Source: RYN-230 sp963760405 (GTDB taxonomy: Bacteria; Actinomycetota; Actinomycetes; Streptosporangiales; Streptosporangiaceae). Taken from it: a stretch of 64,000 nucleotides of DNA. Position numbers and translations under genes: made by a program. This document shows, piece after piece, positions 51,455-59,178 of this stretch. The stretch spans positions 558,001 to 622,000 of the forward strand of contig CAVXCV010000002.1 in assembly GCA_963760405.1 (NCBI GenBank), in the 5' to 3' direction. How positions within the stretch are numbered: the first letter of the stretch is position 1; each line of letters opens with the position of its first letter. The notes under the pieces were generated by a model, which saw only the letters and a list, made by a program, of their open reading frames with translations, did no database searches and had not been told where the DNA came from.

Positions 51455-52750
51455 CTAGCTGGTCGCCTTGGCCTGGCTGACCGCCGAGATGATCGACTGC
51501 GCCGAGCCCTGCCCAGCGAAGTAGTTCGCAATCGCGGTGTCCAGGGCCTGGCCCACATTGGTCGGGAAGGCGATGTCGAAGTAGGTCTGGATGAACGGCG
51601 CCGAGTGGTTGTAGGTCAGCACTTGCTTCAGCGCCGGAAGCGTCAGCGCGGATGAGGCGGCCGGGTTGGCCGGCAGGCCTACGTTGGACGCGACCACCTT
51701 GGTCTGCACCGGAGCGCTGTCGATGTACTGCAGGAATTGGGCGCAGGCCGGCTCCGCCGCTCCTGTCGTGCAGGAGAAGCCGTCACCGCCACCCAACACG
51801 GTTGTCGGATCACCAGCCCCGCCGGGGATGGACGGGAACGGGAACCAGCCGAGGTTTGCGTTGAGGCTCTTGCTCGCCGTGAGCGGCGCCATTACTCCAG
51901 GATCCCAGTCGCCCTGCAGTTCCATCGCGGCCTTGTCGTTGGCGACCAAGCCGGCCGAGCTGCCCGCGCCGACCTGGGCCGGGGTGCCGAGGAAGCCGGT
52001 CTGGAACGGCTTGGTGTTCATGAACGCGGTCATGGCCGCGGTCGCCTTCGTGAAGCACGGTGCGGACAGGTTGACCGACTTCATCGCGGCCTTGAGCGTC
52101 GCCGTGGAGCATTCGCGGAGCGCGAAGTACTCCCACCAGAACGCATCCGGCCACCTGTCCTTGCTACCCACCGCGATGGGCGCGATGCCGGCCTTCTTCA
52201 GCTTGCCGATGTCGGTGTTGAGGTCGGTCATGGTGGCTGGCGGGCTGGTGATGCCCGCCTTGGCGAACAGGTCCTTGCGGTACCAGAAGCCCACCGTGTG
52301 CAGGTCGTAGGGGACGCCGTACTGCTTGCCGCCCACCTGCCAGCCCTGGGCCGCGCTGCCGACCTCGTTGATCCAGCCCGAGGTGAGGTTGGTCAGGTTG
52401 GTGACCTTGCCGGAGGTAATCTGGCTGGCCTCCTGGCCGCCGCCCCACTGCTGGTAGATGTCGGGCGGATTGTTCGAGGCCAGCGCCGCCGGGACCTTCG
52501 TGGTGAAGGCCTCGTTCTGGATCGGCTCGACCTGGATCGTGACGTTCGGGTGGGCTTGGTGGAAAGCGGTGGCAGCCTGCGCCCAGACGGTCTTCAGGGT
52601 GCCGGTGGTGGCGTTGGTCCACCAGGTGAGGGTGACGTGGCTCCCTGAGGAGGAGCTGCTGGTCGTGCCGCCACTGCCGCCGCAAGCGGCGAGGGCAAGC
52701 GCTGCGGTCGCTGCCATGGCAACAGCGGCGCACTTCCGTGTGCTGCGCAT
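51455..52750 (-). CDS. Carbohydrate ABC transporter solute-binding lipoprotein
   Basis: The precursor starts MRSTRKCAAVAMAATAALALAACGG. A lipobox (LAAC, Cys23) marks a lipoprotein. The body shows the family 1 sugar-binding pattern VTLTWWTNATTGTLKTVWAQAATAFHQAHPNVTIQVEPI, PDIYQQWGGGQEASQI, KQYGVPYDLHTVGFWYRKDLFAKAGI and the Trp-rich DRWPDAFWWEYFALRECS. The substrate is not certain; neighbouring GH3 and CE7 genes point to xylo- or gluco-oligosaccharides. I chose the ATG at 52750 because AGGAG is 9 bp upstream; the ATG at 52759 is too close. Its promoter contains copy 1 of the LacI operator. Confidence 0.95.
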   Translation of the reverse strand: MRSTRKCAAVAMAATAALALAACGGSGGTTSSSSSGSHVTLTWWTNATTGTLKTVWAQAATAFHQAHPNVTIQVEPIQNEAFTTKVPAALASNNPPDIYQQWGGGQEASQITSGKVTNLTNLTSGWINEVGSAAQGWQVGGKQYGVPYDLHTVGFWYRKDLFAKAGITSPPATMTDLNTDIGKLKKAGIAPIAVGSKDRWPDAFWWEYFALRECSTATLKAAMKSVNLSAPCFTKATAAMTAFMNTKPFQTGFLGTPAQVGAGSSAGLVANDKAAMELQGDWDPGVMAPLTASKSLNANLGWFPFPSIPGGAGDPTTVLGGGDGFSCTTGAAEPACAQFLQYIDSAPVQTKVVASNVGLPANPAASSALTLPALKQVLTYNHSAPFIQTYFDIAFPTNVGQALDTAIANYFAGQGSAQSIISAVSQAKATS

Positions 52751-52837
52751 GCTGGTCATCTCCTGACGACATTGGCTGGGGGTTCCGAGCCTGGCCAACC
52801 TGGGCTTTGCCGGAGAGTTTCGCCCCTCGGGCCTAAC

Positions 52838-52868
52838 TATGTCAATCGTTGTCGATAACGTTTTATAG
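52838..52868. promoter_or_regulatory. LacI-type operator copy 1, upstream of the sugar ABC operon
   Basis: A 31-bp sequence with core CGTTGTCGATAACG (12 of 14 positions self-complementary) is found here and again at 53570-53600. It ends 88 bp upstream of the ABC binding-protein start. On the minus strand TTGACA at 52845-52840 could be a -35 for the ABC operon. The core matches the TTATCGATAA-like consensus of LacI-family sites. The regulator is probably the gene at 53617. Confidence 0.8.
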
Positions 52869-53569
52869 AGGTATTTTCAGTGTCCCGGGACAAGATTCCA
52901 GCCGGGCCCGGCGCCGGGCCCGGCCCGCGCCCGGCGCGGGCCGCCAGCGCGATCCGGGCGCCGGGAGTTCCGTCCCCGCGACCCGTCTCAGCCGCAAATC
53001 AGGCCCCCGACGTGCCGGAACGGCCCTCGTCCCGCGCACTGCGCCGGACATCAAGACCCGCCTGCGCACCATGCGCCCCGCTGGTCTCACGCTCCGAGGC
53101 GGCCTGACTACATGGATGAAACATCAGTGCAGTCAGGTGCGCACGGATATTTCATCCATGTAGTGGCAGCCCGGGTTTGGGGCATCCAGCTGGGCCAGTG
53201 GTCCCCCGCCGGGGGCCGGGCCGGGCCGGGCGGACGGACCGGCTGTAGCTGGCGAAGACTGGCACCGATGACGAGCCAAGCCTGCTGGCGCCCCGGCGGC
53301 CGTTCCCGGCACCCGGGGGGCCTTCCCGGCACCCGCTGGCGCCCTGCCGGAGCCGCTCCGGCACCGCCGGCATCCCGGGGAAGGCATCCCGGCAGTTTGC
53401 CGGCTCCTCGCCGGGGCCTGGCGGCGCCCGGCCGGCGCTTGTGGAGTCTTCCTGGCACCTGCCGGCCTTGGCGGGGCCATCCCGGCCCCGTCCCGGCACC
53501 CGCCGCACCTGGCGGGGGCCTGGCCGGGCCGTCCTGGGCAGCCGGAAGCTTTTGCGTGACAGCTCCGGA
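52869..53569. other. 701-bp noncoding region between the two operator copies
   Basis: This stretch lies between the sugar ABC operon and lacI. It is G+C-rich with many CCGGCACC and GCCGGC words and no convincing gene; long frames on the minus strand are low-complexity Pro/Arg/Gly. It contains a 15-bp inverted repeat at 53107-53164. A duplicated promoter-like element at its left end (TTGTCG, 17-bp spacer, TATTTT at 52872-52877) points into it. Confidence 0.6.
53107..53164. repeat. 15-bp perfect inverted repeat with 28-bp loop
   Basis: ACTACATGGATGAAA (53107-53121) is exactly matched by TTTCATCCATGTAGT (53150-53164). The loop includes GTGCAGTCAGGTGCGCAC, itself partly symmetrical. The A+T content stands out from the surroundings. 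It resembles a stem-loop regulator, a recombination site or a tiny mobile-element remnant. Confidence 0.7.
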
Positions 53570-53600
53570 TATGTCAATCGTTGTCGATAACGTTTTATAG
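53570..53600 (+). promoter_or_regulatory. LacI-type operator copy 2, overlapping the lacI promoter
   Basis: This is identical over 31 bp to the copy at 52838-52868. It overlaps the putative -35 (TTGTCG, 53581-53586) and spacer of the lacI promoter, which implies autorepression. Confidence 0.8.
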
Positions 53601-53609
53601 CGCTATCCT
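53581..53609 (+). promoter_or_regulatory. lacI promoter, probably giving a leaderless transcript
   Basis: TTGTCG (53581-53586), a 17-bp spacer and TATCCT (53604-53609) form a good -35/-10 pair. The predicted transcription start is about 7 bp after the -10, at or next to the GTG at 53617. No ribosome binding site is visible, so the message is probably leaderless, as is common in actinobacteria. Confidence 0.65.
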
Positions 53610-53616
53610 CACCCGC

Positions 53617-54627
53617 GTGGACACCACTCCCCGGGTCACCATCCGTGACGTCGCCGCCCGTGCCGGCGTGTCCGTTGCCACCGTCTCCAAGGTCATCAAC
53701 GGCCGCTATGGCGTGGCCGCCGCCACCACCGCCCGGGTCCAGGCTGTCATCGACGATCTCGGTTACCAAGCCAGCCTGGTCGCGCAGAGCCTGCGTAACC
53801 ACCGCACGAATGTTATCGGCATCCTCGTCGCCGACCTCGAGCCGTTCTCCGCCGAGCTGCTCAAGGGCGCTGCCCACGCCATCCGCGGGTCCGGTTACGA
53901 GATGGTGGTCTACTCCGCTGGCGGCCACGCCGCCGACCGGCCCGGCTGGGAGCGCCGATACCTGTCCCGGCTGTCCGGCACCTTGATCGACGGCGCCATC
54001 CTGGTCACGCCCACCGTCGTCAACGTCAACTATGGCGCCCCGATCGTAGCCATCGACCCGCACACCGGCCAGTCCGGGCTGCCCACCATCGACTCCGACA
54101 ACTACCGCGGCGGCCACCTCGCCACCAGCCACCTGATCAGCCTTGGCCACCGCCGGATCGCCATGATCACCGGCCGCCCGGACCTGCAGTCCGCCCAGCT
54201 CCGCGAGACCGGTTACCGCCAGGCCCTGGCTGCCGCTCGGCTGCCCGTGCCCGAGGATCTCATCGTCGGCGGTGACTACGACCCCGACACCTCGGCCACG
54301 GCCGCCCGCCGCCTGCTGGGCCTGCCGGATCCGCCCACGGCCATCTTCGCTGCCAACGACGTCTCGGCCATCGCCGCCATGACCGCCGCGGCCGAACTCG
54401 GCCGCAGCGTTCCCGCTGACCTGTCGATCGTCGGTTTCGACAACATCCCCGAATCGGCGCTGGCCACTCCGCCGCTGACCACCATCAACCAGCCCATTCA
54501 GCAGATGGGCGAGCACTCCATCCACCTGCTACTGCAGCTCATCCGGGGGGAAACCCCGGAGATCACCCACATCACCCTCGACACCACCCTTATCACCCGG
54601 CACACCACCCAGCCCCGGCGCGACTGA
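53617..54627 (+). CDS. LacI-family transcriptional regulator of the sugar locus
   Basis: The N-terminal HTH reads RVTIRDVAARAGVSVATVSKVINGRYGVAAATTARVQAVIDDLGYQASLVAQSLRNHRTNVIGILVADLEPF. The periplasmic-binding-like effector domain includes VAIDPHTGQSGLPTIDSDNYRGGHLATSHLISLGHRRIAMITGRPD, TAIFAANDVSAIAAMTAAAELGRSVPADLSIVGFDNIP and ATPPLTTINQPIQQMGEHSIHLLL. The GTG at 53617 (336 aa) fits the promoter. It likely represses the divergent sugar ABC operon, itself, and the downstream GH3/CE7 genes, and is released by an oligosaccharide or its product. Confidence 0.95.
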   Translation: MDTTPRVTIRDVAARAGVSVATVSKVINGRYGVAAATTARVQAVIDDLGYQASLVAQSLRNHRTNVIGILVADLEPFSAELLKGAAHAIRGSGYEMVVYSAGGHAADRPGWERRYLSRLSGTLIDGAILVTPTVVNVNYGAPIVAIDPHTGQSGLPTIDSDNYRGGHLATSHLISLGHRRIAMITGRPDLQSAQLRETGYRQALAAARLPVPEDLIVGGDYDPDTSATAARRLLGLPDPPTAIFAANDVSAIAAMTAAAELGRSVPADLSIVGFDNIPESALATPPLTTINQPIQQMGEHSIHLLLQLIRGETPEITHITLDTTLITRHTTQPRRD

Positions 54628-54668
54628 CCCGCGCGATAGGCCCGCGCGGAACTAGGGACGGATCTCAC

Positions 54669-57002
54669 GTGACCATTGAGCGCAGCCTTTCCGCCGGAAC
54701 CTGGCGTGATCCGGCCGCCCCGGCCGCCGAGCGGGTCCGTGACCTGCTGGCCCAGATGACCACTGAGGAAAAGATCGCCCAGCTCTATGGCGTCTGGATG
54801 GGCATCGACGCCGGCAGCGGCAACGTCGCGCCGCACCAGCACGACATGGTCCCGGCCATGGCCAGCTGGGAGGAGCTCATCAGCGACGGCATCGGGCAGC
54901 TCACCCGCGCTTACGGCACCGCACCGGTGGCACCTGCCGACGGGGCCCGGGCGGTGGCGCGGATCCAGCGCCAGATCATGGCCGCGGGGCGGCTCGGCAT
55001 CCCGGCGATGGTGCACGAGGAGTGCCTGACCGGGCTGGCCACCTGGCAGGCCGCGGTCTACCCGTCGCCGCTGTGCTGGGGCGCGAGCTTCGACCCGGAC
55101 CTGGTACAGCGGATGGGCGCGCAGATCGGCCGGGTCATGCGCAGGCTCGGCGTGCACCAGGGCCTGGCGCCCGTGCTGGATGTGCTGCGGGACGCGCGCT
55201 GGGGCCGGACCGAGGAGACGATTGGCGAGGACCCCTACCTCGTCGGCACGATCGGCAGCAGGTACGTCCGCGGCCTGGAATCAGCGGGCGTGGTGGCGAC
55301 GCTGAAGCACTTCGCGGGCTACTCGGCCGGCCGGGCCGGCCGCAACATGGCCCCGGTCTCGATCGGCCCGCGGGAACTCGCCGACGTACTGCTCCCGCCG
55401 TTCGAGATGGCGCTGCGCGCGGGCGCGCGGTCGGTGATGAACTCCTACACCGACCTGGACGGCGTTCCGGTGGCGGCGGACGCGGCCCTGCTCACCAACC
55501 TGCTGCGCGGCAGGTATGGCTTCACCGGCACCGTCGTGGCGGACTACTTCTCCGTGGCCTTCCTGCACACCCTGCACGGGGTGGCTGGGAGCCGGGCCGA
55601 GGCCGCGGGCCTGGCCCTGCGCGCCGGGATCGACGTGGAGCTACCGACCGTGGACTGCTACGGCGAGCCGCTGCGCCGCGCCGTGGAATCCGGGGCCGTC
55701 AACCCGGCCCTGGTCAACCGGGCCGCGGCCCGGGTGCTCCAGCAAAAATGCGAGCTGGGCCTGCTGGACGAGGACTGGTCCCCCGAGTCTGAGCTGGCCG
55801 CCGGCGCGGACCTGGACCTGGACGACGAGCAGTCGCGGGCGCTCGCCCGGGAGCTGGCCCGGCGCTCCATCGTGCTGCTGCGCAACGAGGGAGTGCTGCC
55901 GCTCACCGCGGGCCAGCGGATCGCCGTGGTCGGGCCGCGGGCGGCCGCGTTCAGCGCCATGCTCGGCTGCTACTCATTCCCGCAGCACGTGGGGGTCCAT
56001 CATCTGGATGTGCCGGTCGGCATCGAGGTGGCTACCGTGCTGGACGCGTTGCGCGCCGATCCAGCGGGATACGCCGTCTCCTATGCCCAGGGCTGCCCGG
56101 TGCTCGGTGGCGATGACCGGGGCATCGCCGCTGCGGCCCAGGTGGCAGCGGATGCCGGCGTGTGCGTCGCCGTGCTGGGGGATGAGTCCGGGCTGTTCGG
56201 GGCGGGCACCTCAGGGGAGGGCTGCGACGCTGCGGACCTGCGGCTGCCGGGGCGGCAGGCGGAGCTGCTCGAAGCGCTGCTGGCCACGGGTACGCCGGTA
56301 GTCCTGGTGCTGCTGGTCGGGCGGCCCTACGAGCTGAGCCGCCAGGCTGACCGCCTCGCCGCCGCGGTCTGCGGGTTCTTCCCGGGTGAGGAGGGGGCCA
56401 CGGCCATCGCGGACGTGCTCAGCGGCCGGGTCAATCCGTCCGGCCGCCTACCGGTGAGCTTCCCGGCGGAAGGCGCGACCCAGCCCGCCAGCTACCTCAC
56501 CGCCCGGCTGGGCCAGCGCAGCGAGGTCAGCAACATCGATCCGACCCCGGTGTACCCGTTCGGTCATGGGCTGTCCTACGCGCCCGCCTGCTGGACCGGG
56601 GTCACTCGGCCAGCTGAGCAGTGGCGGACGGACGGGGCCTGCCAGCTGTCAGTGACGCTGCGGAACGATGCGGCCGTGGCCACGACCGAGGTGGTGCAGG
56701 TGTACCTGCATGACCCCGTGGCCGAGGTGGCCCGCCCGGTGCAGCAGCTGATCGCGGCGGCCCGGGTGGACCTGGCCCCGGGCGAGACCCGGGCGGTGCA
56801 GTTCAGCCTGCATGCTGACCTCACCAGCTACACGGGACGGTCCGGCCGCCGCCGGGTCGACCCCGGCGAGGTGGAACTGCGAATCGGCGCGTCCAGCACG
56901 GACATCCGCGCCACACTGAACTGGACGCTCACCGGGCCGGCCCGGGAAGTCGGTTTCGACCGGGTGATGCATCCCGGCATCACGCTGGGCCCGGCCGCCT
57001 GA
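54669..57002 (+). CDS. GH3 glycoside hydrolase (beta-xylosidase/beta-glucosidase type)
   Basis: The 777-residue enzyme has the GH3 TIM barrel: EEKIAQLYGVWMGI, GIPAMVHEECLTGLATW, WGASFDPDLVQRMGAQIGRVMRRLGVHQGLAPVLDVLRDARWGRTEETIGEDPYLV, KHFAGYSAGRAGRN (KHF motif), VMNSYTDLDGVP, and the catalytic aspartate in TGTVVADYFSV (Asp292). The alpha/beta sandwich has ARRSIVLLRNEGVLPL, GDESGLFGAGTSGEGCDAADLRLPGRQ and VLLVGRPYEL, and a fibronectin-III-like C-domain has LRNDAAVATTEVVQVYLHDP. No signal peptide is present, so it acts in the cytoplasm on imported oligosaccharides. With a CE7 esterase neighbour, xylosidase action is likely; sequence alone does not decide. Confidence 0.94.
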   Translation: MTIERSLSAGTWRDPAAPAAERVRDLLAQMTTEEKIAQLYGVWMGIDAGSGNVAPHQHDMVPAMASWEELISDGIGQLTRAYGTAPVAPADGARAVARIQRQIMAAGRLGIPAMVHEECLTGLATWQAAVYPSPLCWGASFDPDLVQRMGAQIGRVMRRLGVHQGLAPVLDVLRDARWGRTEETIGEDPYLVGTIGSRYVRGLESAGVVATLKHFAGYSAGRAGRNMAPVSIGPRELADVLLPPFEMALRAGARSVMNSYTDLDGVPVAADAALLTNLLRGRYGFTGTVVADYFSVAFLHTLHGVAGSRAEAAGLALRAGIDVELPTVDCYGEPLRRAVESGAVNPALVNRAAARVLQQKCELGLLDEDWSPESELAAGADLDLDDEQSRALARELARRSIVLLRNEGVLPLTAGQRIAVVGPRAAAFSAMLGCYSFPQHVGVHHLDVPVGIEVATVLDALRADPAGYAVSYAQGCPVLGGDDRGIAAAAQVAADAGVCVAVLGDESGLFGAGTSGEGCDAADLRLPGRQAELLEALLATGTPVVLVLLVGRPYELSRQADRLAAAVCGFFPGEEGATAIADVLSGRVNPSGRLPVSFPAEGATQPASYLTARLGQRSEVSNIDPTPVYPFGHGLSYAPACWTGVTRPAEQWRTDGACQLSVTLRNDAAVATTEVVQVYLHDPVAEVARPVQQLIAAARVDLAPGETRAVQFSLHADLTSYTGRSGRRRVDPGEVELRIGASSTDIRATLNWTLTGPAREVGFDRVMHPGITLGPAA

Positions 57003-57047
57003 CCGGGCTGGCGCCGGCCTCCACCCGCTGACCGCCGCGAGGATTCC

Positions 57048-58019
57048 ATGCTGCGTGATCTCTCCCTGCCCGAGCTGCGCGAGTACCGGCCGGAGGTCGA
57101 GGAGCCGGGCGACTTCGACGAGTTCTGGTCGGCAGAGCTGGCCGCCGCGGCCGGGCATGTCGCCGAGCCGGTGTTCACCCCGGCCGACACCCCGGCCCGG
57201 CACGCGGACGTGTTCGACGTGACGTTCCCCGGCTACGGCGGCGACCCGGTGAAAGCCTGGTTCCTGCTGCCGCACGCGGCCCCGCCGGACAGCGCGCTCA
57301 TCGTCGAGTACATCGGCTACTCCGGCGGCCGCGGCGACCCTTTCGACTGGCTGACCTGGAGCTGCGCTGGCCATCCGCACCTGATCATGGACACCCGCGG
57401 CCAGGGCGGCGGGTGGCGCAGCGCCGACACCGCGGACCCCAGCGATAACGGCGCGCCGAGCACCCGCGGCTTCCTCACCCGCGGGATCGCCGACCCGCGC
57501 ACGCACTACTACACCAGGCTGTTCGTCGATGCGGCGCAGGCGGTGGCCGCGGCGCGCGCGCATCCCGCCGCCGCGGGCCGGCCCGTGGTCACGACCGGCG
57601 CGAGCCAGGGCGGCGGGCTGGCCATCGCCGCCGCGCACCTCTCCGGCGACGTCGCGGCGGCCCTGCCGGACGTGCCGTTTCTCGCCCACTTTCAGCGCGC
57701 GGTGGAGATGACCGACGCCCACCCGTATGCCGAGCTCACCGAGTACTGCGGGGTGCACCATGACCGGGTCGGGCAGGTGTTCCGCACGCTGTCCTATATC
57801 GACGTGGTCAATCACGCCAAGCGCGTGTCCCGGCCCGCGCTGTTCTCCGTCGGCCTCGCCGACGAGATCACCCCGGCGTCCACGATCTTCGCCGCGTTCA
57901 ACCACTACGCCGGCCCGAAGGACATCGAGGTCTACCCGTTCAACGGGCACGAGGGCGGCGGCACCCGGCAGTTCCTGGCCAAGCTCAGCTTCCTCCGCCG
58001 CCACTTCAGCCCCAGCTGA
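57048..58019 (+). CDS. axe: Acetylxylan esterase / cephalosporin-C deacetylase (CE7)
   Basis: A 323-residue alpha/beta hydrolase of the CE7 family: DLSLPELREYRPEVEEPGDFDEFWSAEL at the start, YSGGRGDPFDWLTWSCAGHPHLIMDTRGQG, HYYTRLFVDAAQAVAAARAHP, the nucleophile loop TTGASQGGGLAIAAA (Ser186), the aspartate region VGLADEITPASTIFAAFNHY (Asp272) and the histidine in PFNGHEGGGTRQ (His301). CE7 enzymes remove acetyl groups from xylo-oligosaccharides inside the cell. No signal peptide. It lies 45 bp after the GH3 gene, so both probably share the lacI-started transcript. Confidence 0.94.
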   Translation: MLRDLSLPELREYRPEVEEPGDFDEFWSAELAAAAGHVAEPVFTPADTPARHADVFDVTFPGYGGDPVKAWFLLPHAAPPDSALIVEYIGYSGGRGDPFDWLTWSCAGHPHLIMDTRGQGGGWRSADTADPSDNGAPSTRGFLTRGIADPRTHYYTRLFVDAAQAVAAARAHPAAAGRPVVTTGASQGGGLAIAAAHLSGDVAAALPDVPFLAHFQRAVEMTDAHPYAELTEYCGVHHDRVGQVFRTLSYIDVVNHAKRVSRPALFSVGLADEITPASTIFAAFNHYAGPKDIEVYPFNGHEGGGTRQFLAKLSFLRRHFSPS

Positions 58020-58127
58020 CGGTGCCGCAGGCACTCTTCACGCGCTCCAGTCATGATCACGAGTGGTTTGTACCGAATTGTCCTTAGGAAACGCGTGAAA
58101 AGTGGGGGGGTTCGGGGTCTAGGGATG

Positions 58128-58145
58128 TAATCCGCTAGCGGATTA
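58128..58145. promoter_or_regulatory. Perfect 18-bp palindrome TAATCCGCTAGCGGATTA
   Basis: The sequence is its own reverse complement. Its form (A+T-rich ends, CCGCTAGCGG centre) is typical of TetR-family operators that lie in front of drug-efflux MFS genes. It sits about 20 bp upstream of an MFS gene remnant in the matching orientation, so it probably controlled that gene. No TetR gene is nearby. Confidence 0.7.
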
Positions 58146-58162
58146 TCTGGTTACAGACTTTC

Positions 58163-58332
58163 TCGGTAGGCGCGGGGCTGGCGCTCACCGCGGTCACCAT
58201 GCTGGCCATGTCCGGCGCGGCCCCGGCCGACGCCGGGCTGGCCTCGGGCCTGGTCAACACCACCCAGCAGGTCGGCGGCGCGGTCGGTGTCGCCAGCCTG
58301 GCCACGCTGGCCGCCGCCCGCACCAGCCAGCC
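58163..58332 (+). pseudogene. Remnant of an MFS (DHA2/EmrB-QacA type) transporter
   Basis: In one frame the sequence reads VGAGLALTAVTMLAMSGAAPADAGLASGLVNTTQQVGGAVGVASLATLAAART. This is the conserved late-helix region (PADAGLASGLVNTTQQVGGA) of 14-helix MFS drug exporters. The rest of the gene, about 400 codons, is absent on both sides: upstream is an operator-like palindrome and a stop at 58136-58138, and downstream the frame runs into dppC on the other strand. No start codon suits it. A true gene fossil. Confidence 0.85.
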
Positions 58333-58353
58333 GGACCAGCCCCGTGCAGCAGG

Positions 58354-59178
58354 TCAGCGGGCGCGGAGCCGCGCGTCCAGTGAGTCCCGCAACGCGTCCC
58401 CCGCGAAGTTGAACGCGATCACGGTGACCATGATGATCAGCCCGGCCGGGTACACCTGCCACCAGTATCCGTCCAGCAGGTACGTGGTGCCCTGGGACAG
58501 CATGCCGCCCCAGGTCACCGCGGGTGGTGGCAGCCCGAAGCCGAGGAAGCTCAGCGTGGCCAGCAAGATGATCGCGTCAGCGACCTGGAAGGTGGCGCTG
58601 ACCACGACCACGCCGAGCGCGTTCGGGACGAGGTGGCGCAGCACGATCCGGGGCGGGCGGCCGCCCATCACCCGGACCGCGCCGACGAACTCGCGGGTGC
58701 GCAGGGACAGCGTCTCACCACGGACCAGCCGGGCGGGCCCGAGCCAGGACAGCGCGGAGATCACCACGATCAGCAGCAGCAACGTGGGCCGGAACACCGA
58801 CGACAGGTAGATCAGCAGGAACACCGCGGGAATGGCCAGCACCACGTCGACCACCCGCATCAGGACCGCGTCGGCCAGGCCTCCGGTGAACCCGGCCACC
58901 GTCCCCCAGGCCACCCCGAGGGCAGTGGCCAGCACGGCCACGGCCAGGCCGATCTCCAGCGAGCTGCGGCCGCCGACCATCAGCCGGCCGAGGATGTCAT
59001 AGCCGTTGCTGTCCGTGCCCAGCGGGCGCCCGGCCCCCGGCGGCAGGTTCGTGAGCTGGATGTTCGCGTGCACCTGGTCAGAGTGATAGACGAGCGGCCC
59101 GAGGAAGCAGAACAGCACCAGGCCGCCGATCAGCGCCAGGCCGACCAGGCCGAGCCGGTGCCGGAAGAAGGCGTTCAC
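58354..59178 (-). CDS. ABC transporter permease, DppC/OppC family
   Basis: The 274-residue permease shows MNAFFRHRLGLVGLALIGGLVLFCFLGP, PPGAGRPLGTDSNGYDILGRLMVGGRSSLEIGLAVAVLATALGVAWGTVAGF, the EAA loop LRTREFVGAVRVMGGRPPRIVLRHLVPNALGVVVVSATFQVADAIILLATLSFLGFG and a final FNFAGDALRDSLDARLR. This is the DppC type. It overlaps dppB by 4 bp. Its stop abuts the MFS scar, and no dppD or dppF ATPase gene follows. The operon is therefore likely truncated at its 3' end or depends on ATPases encoded elsewhere. Confidence 0.94.
   Translation of the reverse strand: MNAFFRHRLGLVGLALIGGLVLFCFLGPLVYHSDQVHANIQLTNLPPGAGRPLGTDSNGYDILGRLMVGGRSSLEIGLAVAVLATALGVAWGTVAGFTGGLADAVLMRVVDVVLAIPAVFLLIYLSSVFRPTLLLLIVVISALSWLGPARLVRGETLSLRTREFVGAVRVMGGRPPRIVLRHLVPNALGVVVVSATFQVADAIILLATLSFLGFGLPPPAVTWGGMLSQGTTYLLDGYWWQVYPAGLIIMVTVIAFNFAGDALRDSLDARLRAR

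Larger units (their letters stand above)
58020..58353. other. Scar region between CE7 and the importer operon
   Basis: This 334-bp stretch has an A+T-richer left part (TTTGTACCGAATTGTCCTTAGGA), a G-run, a perfect 18-bp palindrome (58128-58145), and then a fragment of an MFS transporter reading to the right that ends at the stop of dppC. Together these indicate a past deletion or rearrangement in which a transporter gene was largely lost. Confidence 0.7.

Noticed and set aside
52880..53107. 75-codon frame downstream of the left operator copy
   Set aside because: Its GTG lies only 2 bp after the -10-like hexamer, upstream of the predicted transcription start. The product is low-complexity Pro/Ala/Arg.
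53152..54525. 457-codon minus-strand frame across the sugar-locus spacer and lacI
   Set aside because: Antisense to the clear LacI gene, low-complexity, without domain features.
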